A stretch of DNA of 64,000 bases from G965220825 sp965220825 (GTDB taxonomy: Bacteria > Pseudomonadota > Alphaproteobacteria > UBA828). The stretch spans positions 186,001 to 250,000 of the forward strand of contig OZ244839.1 in NCBI GenBank assembly GCA_965220825.1, given 5' to 3'. The notes below the pieces were generated by a model. That model was given only the letters and a program-made list of their open reading frames with translations. It searched no databases and had not been told where the DNA came from. The position numbers and the translations under genes were made by a program. This document shows, piece after piece, positions 17,746-30,005 of the stretch; within the stretch, counting starts at the first letter, position 1; every line of letters starts with the position of its first letter.

Positions 17746-18899
17746 TCCGTGTCTCCGTCAATCCCGAGCTCGTCCGCTGGGCGCGCGAGCGCGCAGGGAT
17801 CGCGCAGGACGACCTCGCGGCTAGGTTCGGGAAGCTGCCCGAATGGGAGAGCGGCGTCATCCAGCCGACCCTCAAGCAGCTGGAAGCGTTCGCCCGCACC
17901 GTCCACGTGCCTTTTGGCTATCTGTTCCTGTCGGAGCCGCCGGAGGAAGCCGTCCCCATCCCGGATTTCCGCACCGTCGCCGGACAGGAGATCGCGCGCC
18001 CCAGCCCGAACCTGCTGGACATGATCTATGCCTGTCAGGAACGGCAGAACTGGTATCGGGATTTTGCCCGCGTCATCGGCGAGCCGGAGCCGGGCTTCGT
18101 CGGTAGCGCCTCGGTCGAGGCGTCTCCCGAAATTGTCGCGACCGAGATGCGGGAGACCCTGGGGTTCGATCTGGCCGCCCGCCGCGCGTGTCCGACCTGG
18201 ACCGATGCGCTGCGGCTGTTCATGCGCCAAGCCGATGACGCCGGCGTCATCGTCATGGTGAGCGGTATCGTGATGAGCAACACAAGCCGCCCACTCGATC
18301 CTGCCGAGTTTCGCGGTTTCGCACTCAGCGACCCGCTGGCACCGCTGATCTTCGTCAACGGCAAGGACACGAAGGCGGCGCAGATGTTCACGCTCGCTCA
18401 CGAACTCGCACATATTTGGCTCGGCGCCTCTGCCTTGTCGAACCTCGGGGCGGCGCCGGAGAAGAGTTTCCGGCGCGAGGAAGTTTGGTGCAATGCCGTG
18501 GCGGCGGAGTTCCTTGTACCCCTGGAGGCCCTGCGATCCGATCTGCGACGTAACGAACCACTTGAGAATGCGCTACCCCGGCTGGCACGCACCTACAAGG
18601 TCAGCACGCCGGTCATCTTGCGCCGCCTGCTTGACGCGGATTGGCTCACGCGAGAGCGCTTCGACACCGCCTGGGCGCAGGAGAATGGACGATTCTGGAA
18701 GGTTGTCCGTACAGATGCCGCGACCGGTCGAGGCTTCCATCGCACCACGCTCGCGCGGGTCGGGCGGCGGTTCGCCCGCGCGCTGGTGGCGAGCACGCTC
18801 GAGGGGCGGACGCTCTATCGGGATGCGTTCCGAATGCTGGGGATCAGGAGTTCCAGGGCCTTCGACACTCTCGGGCGGGAAGCCGGGGTAGCGGCATGA
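17742..18899 (+). CDS. XRE-family regulator with ImmA/IrrE metallopeptidase domain
   Basis: A 385-residue two-domain protein. The N-terminal helix-turn-helix (residues ~8-60, RWARERAGIAQDDLAARFGK then PTLKQLEAFARTVHVPFGYL) is followed by a COG2856-type zinc peptidase with HELAHIW near residue 220 and a downstream glutamate in VWCNAVAAEFLVP. Such proteins cleave or derepress partner regulators and are frequent in phage, ICE and toxin-antitoxin loci. ATG overlaps the hsdS stop (ATGA). It may control the operon, for example through the array at 14821-14909; that link is speculative. Confidence 0.87.
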   Translation: MIRVSVNPELVRWARERAGIAQDDLAARFGKLPEWESGVIQPTLKQLEAFARTVHVPFGYLFLSEPPEEAVPIPDFRTVAGQEIARPSPNLLDMIYACQERQNWYRDFARVIGEPEPGFVGSASVEASPEIVATEMRETLGFDLAARRACPTWTDALRLFMRQADDAGVIVMVSGIVMSNTSRPLDPAEFRGFALSDPLAPLIFVNGKDTKAAQMFTLAHELAHIWLGASALSNLGAAPEKSFRREEVWCNAVAAEFLVPLEALRSDLRRNEPLENALPRLARTYKVSTPVILRRLLDADWLTRERFDTAWAQENGRFWKVVRTDAATGRGFHRTTLARVGRRFARALVASTLEGRTLYRDAFRMLGIRSSRAFDTLGREAGVAA

Positions 18900-18981
18900 G
18901 CGCCCCTCTCTCATGTGCACTCATCCGGGCCGGGATTCGGCGCTGCGGATCCGCCGGTCCGCGGGCAAAGGCTTGCGGCCG

Positions 18982-19985
18982 ATGAACGGCGACACACGGA
19001 CCGCTGCACCCGGCGGCGAGGTCGTCGTCTATGAGAGCCCTGACGGCGGGGTGCGCGTCGATGTGCGTCTGGAGCAGGAGACGGTGTGGCTCTCGCAGCG
19101 GGACATGGCGACCGTGTTCGGGACGACGCCTCAGAACATCGTGGTGCATCTACGACGCGTATTCTCCAGCGGAGAGCTGGAGGCCGAGGCAACTAGTAAA
19201 GATTACTTACTAGTTCAAACCGAGGGGCAACGGCGGGTGCGCCGCCGGGTGAAGCACTACAATCTGGACGCCATCATCTCGGTCGGCTACCGCGTCAATT
19301 CCAGGCGCGGCGTGCGGTTTCGCCAATGGGCCACGCGCACCCTCAGCGAGCATCTGGTGCGCGGCTTCACGGCGAACGAGCGAAGGCTGGCCGAGCGCGG
19401 GCTCGACGAGGCGCGGCAGACGCTCGACCTGCTCGCTCGGACGCTCAAGAGCCAGGCGCTGGTGGACGAGACCGGGCAGGCCGTGCTCGACCTCATATCC
19501 GGCTATGCGGACACCTGGCGCCTGTTGCTGGAATATGACGAGGATCGGCTGCAGGCGCCGCCCGGTGCGCTGCCCGCCACAAGCGCGCTCGACCTCGGGC
19601 GAGCCCTTGGCGCGATCGCTGCATTCAAACGGGACCTTGCGGCGCGAGGCGAGGCCACGGCGCTGTTCGGCAATCCGCGCGGCGATGCGCTCGAGGCCAT
19701 TCTCGGCAACCTCGAGCAGACCATGTTCGGTGAAGCGCTCTATCGGAGCCGCGAGGAAAAGGCGGCGCATTTGCTTTATTTCGTCGTGAAGGACCACCCG
19801 TTCACCGACGGCAACAAGCGCATCGGCGCTCTCCTGTTCCTGCTCTACATGCAGCAGGAGGGCATCGGGCGCCGGCTCGACCCCCGGGCGTTGACGGCGC
19901 TCACCTTGCTGATCGCCGAGAGCGCGCCGGCCAACAAGGACCTGATGATCCGCCTCGTCATGAATCTCTTGGCCGCCCCCGCCGC

Positions 19986-19989
<4 letters not shown>
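18982..19989 (+). CDS. RhuM-family N-terminus fused to Fic/Doc domain
   Basis: A 335-residue protein. The N-terminal RhuM (virulence RhuM/KilA-N-like) region reads VWLSQRDMATVFGTTPQNI and later VKHYNLDAIISVGYRVNS, typical of this family. The C-terminal part has the Fic/Doc motif HPFTDGNKR near residue 272; the NKR ending is Doc-like (Doc phosphorylates, Fic AMPylates targets). The start ATG 18982 lies 82 bases after the ImmA gene, the largest gap among the intact genes after hsdM. Its stop overlaps the hsdR start by 4 bases. RhuM-Fic genes are often found in hsd operons; a defence or toxin role is inferred. Confidence 0.87.
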
Positions 19990-23192
<3,203 letters not shown>

Positions 23193-23450
23193 TGACACTC
23201 TTCAAACAGAAAAAAGCGGGCAAGAAAAAGTGGGAGTAATATAATGCGGGCGTAAAAAAGGTGATGTAATTTTAGCTCTTTTTATTATGGCTATTATTTT
23301 AATATTCTGGATAATATTTGGTTTTGTTGGATGACTGTATTCTCAATTAAGAAGTAAGAAATTCTAAATATATAGTAAAAATTTCAGAACATCGTTCCGC
23401 TCTTCGCCACCAGCGCCAGCAGCTTCCGCGCCCCACCCCACCCCCCGGCC
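23193..23450. other. AT-rich tail of the defence operon, no confident gene
   Basis: After hsdR the sequence turns strongly AT-rich for about 170 bases and then returns to high GC at the amidohydrolase start. A 15-codon basic frame starts by overlapping the hsdR stop (ATG 23192-23194, rich in lysine). A second micro-frame at 23287-23334 encodes a 15-residue purely hydrophobic peptide (MAIILIFWIIFGFVG) without a convincing ribosome site. These may be chance. The base composition marks the right edge of acquired DNA; no att-like repeat of the tRNA was found here. Confidence 0.4.
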
Positions 23451-24383
23451 ATGACAGACAGCGGGTTTTGGGATAAACCGCAGCGGATGAGCACGCTAGC
23501 CGAAGAGGGCGGGTCCCGTGGTGCCAACGGGGCCGTGGAGGTGCTGCGGCCCGCGCGGCAGACGGCGCCCCTGGTGTTCGCGTCGCCCCATAGCGGGAGC
23601 GACTACCACCGGGAGTTCGTCGCGAGTTCCCGCCTCGGCCTGAAGTCGCTCAGGCGCTCCGAAGACAGCTTCGTCGACGAGATTTTCGCGGGCGCGCCCG
23701 AGGCCGGTGCGCCGCTCCTGCGCGCGCTCTATCCCAGAGCCTATCTCGATCCCAACCGGGAACCTTACGAGCTGGACCCGGACATGTTCGACGAGCCGCT
23801 GCCCGATCACGCCAGAACCCGTTCGGACAGGGTCCGGGCGGGCTTCGGCACCATCGCCCGGCTGGTGGCCTCCGGCGCTGAGATCTATGCGTCCAAGCTC
23901 ACCGTGGCGGAGGCCGAGCGCCGCATCGATACGCTCTACCGCCCCTATCACGAAACGCTGGAGCGGCTGGTCGCGGCGACTCTGCGGGAGTTCGGCATCG
24001 CGCTGGTGCTGGATTGCCACTCCATGCCCTCGGTCGGCGGACCCACCGACAGGGACCGCGGCGCCGCCCGTCCCGACATCGTGCTGGGGGACCGCTTCGG
24101 GACGTCCTGCGCGCCCGCCGTCACCGACATGGCCGAACATATCCTGCAGGGCCTCGGCTTCTCCGTGAGCCGCAACGACCCCTATGCCGGCGCCTTCACC
24201 ACCACCCATTACGGCCGGCCCGACAGCGGCACACACGCCCTTCAGGTCGAACTCAACCGCGGGCTCTATATGGATGAGGCGGCCCTCGCCCGGTCGGAGG
24301 GCTTCCCCACGCTGCGCCACAAGATGGACCGCTTCATCGCGGCAATGGCCGAAGGCGGCCTGACCCTCGCCCACGCCGCCTGA
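23451..24383 (+). CDS. N-formylglutamate amidohydrolase
   Basis: A zinc hydrolase of about 310 residues related to HutG-type N-formylglutamate deformylase. Features include FASPHSGSDY near the N-terminus (metal histidine), the RAYLDPNREPYELDPDMF segment characteristic of the family, and VLDCHSMPSVGG. It releases formate and glutamate from N-formylglutamate, the last step of one histidine degradation route, although no hut genes are nearby. ATG 23451 gives the longest start, ATG 23487 is an alternative. It is convergent with the protein-isoaspartate methyltransferase. Confidence 0.85.
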   Translation: MTDSGFWDKPQRMSTLAEEGGSRGANGAVEVLRPARQTAPLVFASPHSGSDYHREFVASSRLGLKSLRRSEDSFVDEIFAGAPEAGAPLLRALYPRAYLDPNREPYELDPDMFDEPLPDHARTRSDRVRAGFGTIARLVASGAEIYASKLTVAEAERRIDTLYRPYHETLERLVAATLREFGIALVLDCHSMPSVGGPTDRDRGAARPDIVLGDRFGTSCAPAVTDMAEHILQGLGFSVSRNDPYAGAFTTTHYGRPDSGTHALQVELNRGLYMDEAALARSEGFPTLRHKMDRFIAAMAEGGLTLAHAA

Positions 24384-24403
24384 AGGCGCCGCTCCGGCCC
24401 GCG

Positions 24404-25084
24404 TCAGGCTCCCGTCTTGCCGCCCGTCAGCGGCACGAATGCCACGGGCAGGATGTTCTTTCGCGTCTCCCGGCCGCGGGCGTCCTTCCAGATCAGCACG
24501 AGCTCCTGGCTTCCCCAGGGCCGGCCCAGGGGCATGACGAGCCGCCCGCCCGGCTTGAGCTGTTCGAGCCATGCGGGCGGGATGCGGGGCGCGGCGGCGG
24601 CGGCGAGTATCCCGTCGAACGGCGCATGCTCGGGCCAGCCCGCGCTTCCGTCACCGGTGCGAAGCGCGACGCCCTTGTAGCCGAGTGCGTCGAGCCGGCA
24701 TGCGGCCGCGTCGGCAAGGGCCGGCACGATTTCGACGGCATGCACCCTCGCGCCGAGTTCGGCGAGGATGGCGGTCTGGTAGCCCGAGCCCGCGCCGACC
24801 TCCAGCACCCGGTCCCCCGGTCTCAGGTCCAGCAAGTCCGTCATCAGGGCGACGATGAAGGGCTGGGAGATGGTCTGGCCCCAGCCGATGGAGAGCGGCC
24901 GGTTCTCCCAGGCCGAGGCCGCGTCCTCCTCCGGGACGAACGTCCGCCGGGGTACGGTGCGCATGGCCGCAAGCACCGCGGCCCGGAGGACGGGGCGACC
25001 GGTAAGCCCGCCGGTCTCGCCTGCGTCCCGCTCGATAGCGGCGATCATGGCTTCCGTGGCGGCGTCCTTCGCGGCGTCCGTCAT
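24404..25084 (-). CDS. pcm: Protein-L-isoaspartate O-methyltransferase
   Basis: A SAM-dependent methyltransferase of about 226 residues that repairs isoaspartyl damage in aged proteins. Motif I is VLEVGAGSGYQTAILAELGA, preceded by the family text ENRPLSIGWGQTISQPFIVA. The start is taken at 25084 (MTDAAKDAATEA) because upstream in-frame residues are not family-like. The C-terminus ends in a short lysine/glycine tail. It stands alone between convergent and co-directional neighbours, with no visible operon partner. Confidence 0.9.
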   Translation of the reverse strand: MTDAAKDAATEAMIAAIERDAGETGGLTGRPVLRAAVLAAMRTVPRRTFVPEEDAASAWENRPLSIGWGQTISQPFIVALMTDLLDLRPGDRVLEVGAGSGYQTAILAELGARVHAVEIVPALADAAACRLDALGYKGVALRTGDGSAGWPEHAPFDGILAAAAAPRIPPAWLEQLKPGGRLVMPLGRPWGSQELVLIWKDARGRETRKNILPVAFVPLTGGKTGA

Positions 25085-25112
25085 CGGTGTGCGGCCCGGC
25101 TGCGGAGTGCGG

Positions 25113-26051
25113 CTATGGGCGCTGTCCGCGGGCGTAGGGCAGGCCGAGCGCCGCGGGCAGGCCGGCACGGCGGGCGAACAGCACCAGCACCGCCATCACC
25201 ATGAGGAAGGGCAGCATCTGCACCACGTCGGTGGGGACGTTCGCGCCGCCCACCTGAAGCGCGGTGGTAAGCGAGAGGCTTGCGCCGAAGAGGAACGCCC
25301 CGATCAGCACCCAGAGCGGCCGCCCCCGCGCCATCATGGCGAGGACGATCGCAATGAAGCCCGCGCCGCCGGTCATGAAGGGCACGAAGATGCCTGCCCC
25401 GATCATCGCCATATAGGCGCCCCCGAAGCCCGCCATGAGGCCCGTGAAGAGCACGGACCAGGTGCGGGTCGCGGCCACGCCCACCCCGGCGGCGTCCAGC
25501 GCCTCCGGCTTGTCCCCCGCCGCCTGGAGGTTGAGGCCCACATGGCTGTGGCGGAAGAGCCAGGCCAGCACCGGCACCAGCGCCACCGCGATATAGACCG
25601 CTGGATGGAGCGTGAAGAGGCTCGGTCCCAGAATGGGAATCTCCGCAAGCCCGGGTATCTGCACCGTCTCCACGCGCGGTAGGCGCGGATAGAGGCGGCT
25701 GAACTGCCGGTGGTGGAGCAGGGCGGTGAGGCCGTCGGCGCCCAATGTCAGCGCGATCCCCACCACGATCTGATTGAGGCCGAGGCGGACGCAGAAGAGC
25801 GCCATGAGCATGGCCATGGCAAGCCCCGCCGCCCCGCCCGCCGCGAAGCCCAGCCAGAGCGAGCCGGTGGCGAACGCCGTGGCGAAGCCCGCATAGGCGC
25901 CGAACAGCATCATCCCCTCGATGCCGATATTGAGCACGCCCGCCTTCTCGGAGACCTGCTCGCCAAGCCCCGCCAGCAGCAGCGGCACGCCCGCCGCCAC
26001 CGCACCGGCGATGAGCGAGATGACGAACGCGTCGCTCAGAAGGCCCTGCAT
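25113..26051 (-). CDS. BMP-type (nucleoside) ABC transporter permease 2
   Basis: An integral membrane protein of about 312 residues with about eight hydrophobic helices. GLGEQVSEKAGVLNIGIEGMML is the N-terminal signature of the second permease of nucleoside/BMP-family ABC importers (YufQ-like). Start 26051 leaves only 2 bases to the stop of the upstream permease gene. It forms the membrane pore with the neighbouring permease, in the order binding protein - ATPase - permease - permease along the minus strand. Confidence 0.9.
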   Translation of the reverse strand: MQGLLSDAFVISLIAGAVAAGVPLLLAGLGEQVSEKAGVLNIGIEGMMLFGAYAGFATAFATGSLWLGFAAGGAAGLAMAMLMALFCVRLGLNQIVVGIALTLGADGLTALLHHRQFSRLYPRLPRVETVQIPGLAEIPILGPSLFTLHPAVYIAVALVPVLAWLFRHSHVGLNLQAAGDKPEALDAAGVGVAATRTWSVLFTGLMAGFGGAYMAMIGAGIFVPFMTGGAGFIAIVLAMMARGRPLWVLIGAFLFGASLSLTTALQVGGANVPTDVVQMLPFLMVMAVLVLFARRAGLPAALGLPYARGQRP

Positions 26052-26053
26052 CG

Positions 26054-27181
26054 TCAGAGCCTCCGGGCGAGCGCCCGCCGATGGCCGAGCCACTCCGTGA
26101 GTGCGAGGAAGATCAGCATCAGCGCCACCAGCACCAGGAGGAAGTAGTTGGGCAGATCCGCCTTTCGCGAGGCGGTCTCGCCGCCGATGGAGAGCATGGC
26201 GAAGAAGAAGGTGAAGCCGATCACCGCGATGCCGTTGAAGCGTGCGAGGAAGACGAGCGGGATGATGGTGAGGCCGTAGGCCGGGTTCCAGTCCGCCCGC
26301 ACATTGCCCCAGACGCCGAGGATCTCCACCGAGCCCGCAAGCCCCGCGAGCCCGGCGGAGAGCGCGAAGGTCGTCACCGTCAGCGCGGCGAGCGGCAGCC
26401 CGGCGTGGACCGCGGCCTTGGGGCTCGCCCCCACCAGGCGAAGCCGGAGCCCGAACGCCGTCCGCGTCATCATCCAGTGGACCAGGAGGATCACCACGAC
26501 GCCCACGGCGATTCCCACATTGATGGTGCTGCCGAAGAGCCGCGGCAGGCGGTCGTCCGTGGCAAGCGTCATGGTCTGGGGCACGGTGGTGCCGGGGTCG
26601 TCGAAGGGAAGCTTGATCAGCACGTTCGCGACGCTGATGCCGAGGAAGCTCATCATCAGCGTGGTCACGATCTCGTTGACCCCGTGATAGGCCTTGAGCA
26701 GCGCGGGAACCAGCGACCAGACCGCGCCCACCAGCATGGCGACAAGAAGCACGACAGGCAGAACCACCCAGGTGGGAAGCGCCGTTATGAGCGCCGGTGC
26801 GAGCGCCGCCGAGATCACCGCGGCGAGCATGAACTGGCCGTCGACGCCGAGGTTCCAGAGGCCCGCGCGGAATGCCACGATCAGGCTCGCGCCCAGCAGC
26901 AGGAGCGGCGCCGCCCGGGTGATGGTCTCCTGGAGTCCGATCCAGCTCAGAAGCCCGCGGCGAACGATGTCGTGGTAATAGGCGCCCGGGTCCACGCCCA
27001 GCAGAAAGAGAATCAGCGCGCCGACGCCGAGCGCCAGTACGATGGGAATGAGCGCGCCCGCGACCGGCGCAAGCCAGGCGGCAAGGCGCGATTCCACCAG
27101 CGCGCGCGGGGCCTCGCCCTCCGGCGCCGCGGGCGCCGCGGGGCTATCCATGCCGGTGGTCGGGGTTCCGCCGTGCGCCAT
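26054..27181 (-). CDS. BMP-type (nucleoside) ABC transporter permease 1
   Basis: A membrane protein of about 375 residues (YufP-like). After a proline/alanine-rich cytoplasmic N-terminus, hydrophobic helices begin near residue 40, and the family texts PLLLLGASLIVAFRAGLWNLGVDGQ and NEIVTTLMM are visible. The ATPase gene ends 6 bases before this start. An internal ATG at 27151 would remove ten residues and is also possible. Role: transmembrane half of the importer, expected ligand a nucleoside or purine-like compound. Confidence 0.9.
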   Translation of the reverse strand: MAHGGTPTTGMDSPAAPAAPEGEAPRALVESRLAAWLAPVAGALIPIVLALGVGALILFLLGVDPGAYYHDIVRRGLLSWIGLQETITRAAPLLLLGASLIVAFRAGLWNLGVDGQFMLAAVISAALAPALITALPTWVVLPVVLLVAMLVGAVWSLVPALLKAYHGVNEIVTTLMMSFLGISVANVLIKLPFDDPGTTVPQTMTLATDDRLPRLFGSTINVGIAVGVVVILLVHWMMTRTAFGLRLRLVGASPKAAVHAGLPLAALTVTTFALSAGLAGLAGSVEILGVWGNVRADWNPAYGLTIIPLVFLARFNGIAVIGFTFFFAMLSIGGETASRKADLPNYFLLVLVALMLIFLALTEWLGHRRALARRL

Positions 27182-27187
27182 GGGCGC

Positions 27188-28771
27188 TCAGGCCGCGTTT
27201 CGGGCGGTGCCCGCTCCGATCATCAGCTCGCCGGCGCGGCGCGCGGCGTCCGGGCCGTTCTCCACGATGCCGGCGAGCCGTCCGTCGAGCATCACGCCGA
27301 TGCGGTCCGAGAGCGCGAGGATTTCGTCCAGGTCCGTGGAGATCAGCACCGTCGCAATGCCCTGGCCGGCCCGTGCGCGGATCGCGCCGTGGGCGAGGGC
27401 GATGTTGTTGCGATCGAGCCCGTAGGTGGGCTTGTTGTAGATCACCGCCTTGGGCTGGCCCGCGAGTTCGCGCGCGAGCAGGGTCTTCTGGATATTGCCG
27501 CCCGAAAGCCGGGCGATGGGGGTGCGGGGGCCCGGCGTGCGGACGTCGTGCTCGGCGATCAGCCTTTCCGCATAGGCGTCGATCGCGGCGTTCCGAACGA
27601 TCCCGCGGCGCCAGAAGGGCGGCTCGCCGATACGCTTCAGAAGCAGATTGAGCGCCACGGCGAATCCCGGCACCGAGCCTTCGCCCAGCCGGTCGTCGGT
27701 CAGGTAGCGGAGCCCCGCCTGCGCCCGCCGCTGGACGCTGAGCCGCTCGATGGGAGAGCCGGAAAGCACGATGCGCCCGGCCGTCACCGCCCGCTGCCCC
27801 GCCAGCGCCTCCGCGAGCTCCTTCTGGCCGTTGCCGTCCACGCCGGCGATGCCGAACACCTCGCCTTCCCGCACGGCGAAGGTCACGCCGGAGACCGCGG
27901 TTTCCGCGGCACCCGCCGCCGCGGCGAGCCCTTCCACGGAGAGTGTCTCGGCCGCGTCGGGCGGAAGCGTCCGCTGCGCCCGCTCCCACTGCGCATCGTC
28001 ACCCGCCGCTTGCCCGAACATCAGATCGACGATGCGCTCGACCGCTTCGTCCGGGTCGAGGGCGCCGAGGGTCTCGGGCGAGAGCGAGCCCACCTTGCGC
28101 CCGCGCCGCAGAATGGAGACCCGGTCGCCGAAGCGGACCGCCTCGTGCAGCTTGTGGGTGATGAACAGGATGGCGATGCCGGAGTCGCGCAGCCGCGCCA
28201 TGACGCGCCCCAGATCGTCCACGCCCTGGGGCGTCAGCATCGACGTTGCCTCGTCCAGGATGAGAACCCGGTTTCCCCGCCACAGGGCCTTCACGATCTC
28301 CACGAGCTGCTGCTGCCCGAGCGAGAGGGAGCCGAGCCGCGCATCGGCCGGCAGGGCAATGCCGAGAAGTTCCGCGAATTCTCGCAGACGCGCCCGCGCG
28401 GCGGCGCGCTTCATGGGCACCCGCCAGGAACGCCCCAACATGAGGTTTTCCAGTACCGTGAGCGAAGGCACCAGCGTGGGGTGCTGGTAGACCGTGCCGA
28501 TGCCGAGCGCGAGGGCTGCCCGCGGAGTCGCGATGGGGGTCTCGCGCCCGTCCACCCAGACGGCGCCGGAATCGGGTCTCAGCATCCCGGAGAGGATCGC
28601 GATCAGCGTCGACTTGCCGGCGCCGTTCTCGCCGAGCAGCGCGTGCGTTTCGCCGGCGTGGATCTCCAGCGAGATGTCGTCATTGGCGGTAACCCCGGGG
28701 AAGCGCTTGGTGACGCCGCGAAGCGCAATCAGCGGCGTGCGCCCGCCCGGATCGCTTCCGGGGGCGGTCAT
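27188..28771 (-). CDS. BMP-type ABC transporter ATPase, duplicated domains
   Basis: A 527-residue ATPase with two tandem nucleotide-binding domains (RbsA/YufO architecture). The first domain has Walker A GENGAGKSTLIAIL near residue 46, signature LSLGQQQLVEIVKAL and Walker B VLILDEATS. The second has the degenerate Walker A GIAGVDGNGQKEL and LSGGNIQKTLLARE, as usual for this family, where the C-terminal site is weak. It powers the importer and is co-transcribed with the two permease genes and the binding protein. Confidence 0.92.
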   Translation of the reverse strand: MTAPGSDPGGRTPLIALRGVTKRFPGVTANDDISLEIHAGETHALLGENGAGKSTLIAILSGMLRPDSGAVWVDGRETPIATPRAALALGIGTVYQHPTLVPSLTVLENLMLGRSWRVPMKRAAARARLREFAELLGIALPADARLGSLSLGQQQLVEIVKALWRGNRVLILDEATSMLTPQGVDDLGRVMARLRDSGIAILFITHKLHEAVRFGDRVSILRRGRKVGSLSPETLGALDPDEAVERIVDLMFGQAAGDDAQWERAQRTLPPDAAETLSVEGLAAAAGAAETAVSGVTFAVREGEVFGIAGVDGNGQKELAEALAGQRAVTAGRIVLSGSPIERLSVQRRAQAGLRYLTDDRLGEGSVPGFAVALNLLLKRIGEPPFWRRGIVRNAAIDAYAERLIAEHDVRTPGPRTPIARLSGGNIQKTLLARELAGQPKAVIYNKPTYGLDRNNIALAHGAIRARAGQGIATVLISTDLDEILALSDRIGVMLDGRLAGIVENGPDAARRAGELMIGAGTARNAA

Positions 28772-28820
28772 GGCGGAGGAATATGCGGGGCGGACGGTCT
28801 ATCCCGCCCGCCCCGGAAGG

Positions 28821-29873
28821 TCAGTCGCCGTCCACCGACGACATCATGGCGCGCACGTCCGCCGCCTCGTAAATCTCCGGAACGGCGGTCTCGCCGGAGA
28901 CGATGGAGGCGCGCGTCTCCATCAGCATGGCCCAGAGATCGTCCGCGATATGCGCGGTGCGGAGCAGCCGCACCGAATCGTCGGCAAGCCGGATCGCGTA
29001 GCCCTTGCTGCCGAAGACGCCGCTCTTCAGGTCTTCCAGCATCGCCCCGTAGACCGGTGCCAGATCCCAGACCACGGAGGAGAGCAGGTGTCCCTTGTCG
29101 ATCTCGGTCTTGTCGCCGATCACGTCGATGAAGAGGACCTTTCCGCCGTCCACCGCCGGAACGGTCTCCACGGCCTGAAGCATGCCGAAGGTGGAGCCGT
29201 CGCCCTGGCCGAAGACGATGTCCGCACCTGCAGCGATCACCGACTCCGTGACCCGGCGTCCGCCCGCCGCGTCCGCATAGGCGGCGGGGCCGATGACGGC
29301 GTAGCGCAGCACCACGTCCGCGTTCACGGCGCGGGCGCCGAGCGCGAAGCCCGCGGACTGGGAGTTCCAGGACGGGGGCTCGCCGGAGACGACGATGCCA
29401 AGCGTGCCGCTGCGCGTGAGCGTCGCGGCGAGCATCCCCGCCAGATAGGCACCCTCATGGCCGCTCACCGTGTAGTCGGCCACCAGCCCTTCCACCTGCG
29501 CGGCGGGATTATCGACGACGGCGACGGCAACGCCGGTCTCCGCCGCGATCTCCGGCCCCGCCGTGTTGTATCCGCTGGCATGGGCGATCATCAGGTCCGC
29601 GCCCTCGGCGGCGAGTTCGCGCAGCGTCGGCCGCACATCGCCATATCCCAGACCCTCCGCCGAGATCACCTCGACGTTCATGGCGGCGCCGACCTGCTTC
29701 GCCGCGTCCACGCCCTGCTGGTTCCAGCCATAATCCGTGCCCTGCTCGGGCACGAGGACGGCGATCTTGTCTATGTCCTGCGCTTGAGTGCCGGTCGCGA
29801 GCACCAGCGCACCGACCATGGCAAGGGCCGGTACGAGCCCCCGCAACGCCTTTCTGCCTTGCATCCCCGACAT
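28821..29873 (-). CDS. BMP-family ABC transporter substrate-binding protein
   Basis: A periplasmic binding protein of about 350 residues. A signal peptide is visible (basic MSGMQGRKALRG, a hydrophobic core and a cleavage region around GTQAQD). The mature start DKIAVLVPEQGTDYGWNQQGVDAA and the later HEGAYLAGMLAA are hallmarks of the basic-membrane-protein (BMP/Med) family, which binds nucleosides. Start 29873 is supported by a GAGGAGGAA ribosome site. It heads the importer operon; an IS256 element has inserted 132 bases upstream of the start codon and may have altered its promoter. Confidence 0.9.
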   Translation of the reverse strand: MSGMQGRKALRGLVPALAMVGALVLATGTQAQDIDKIAVLVPEQGTDYGWNQQGVDAAKQVGAAMNVEVISAEGLGYGDVRPTLRELAAEGADLMIAHASGYNTAGPEIAAETGVAVAVVDNPAAQVEGLVADYTVSGHEGAYLAGMLAATLTRSGTLGIVVSGEPPSWNSQSAGFALGARAVNADVVLRYAVIGPAAYADAAGGRRVTESVIAAGADIVFGQGDGSTFGMLQAVETVPAVDGGKVLFIDVIGDKTEIDKGHLLSSVVWDLAPVYGAMLEDLKSGVFGSKGYAIRLADDSVRLLRTAHIADDLWAMLMETRASIVSGETAVPEIYEAADVRAMMSSVDGD

Positions 29874-30005
29874 TCCGATTTCCTCCTCTCGGGCGCGTCC
29901 AAACGCCACGCCCCGTCGCGCCTCGGGGCCGTACGGAAGACGTCCGGCCTCCATCGATCCAGCGTACCGGCCCCCCCGACGGGTTGCAATACGGCCCCGC
30001 GCCGA

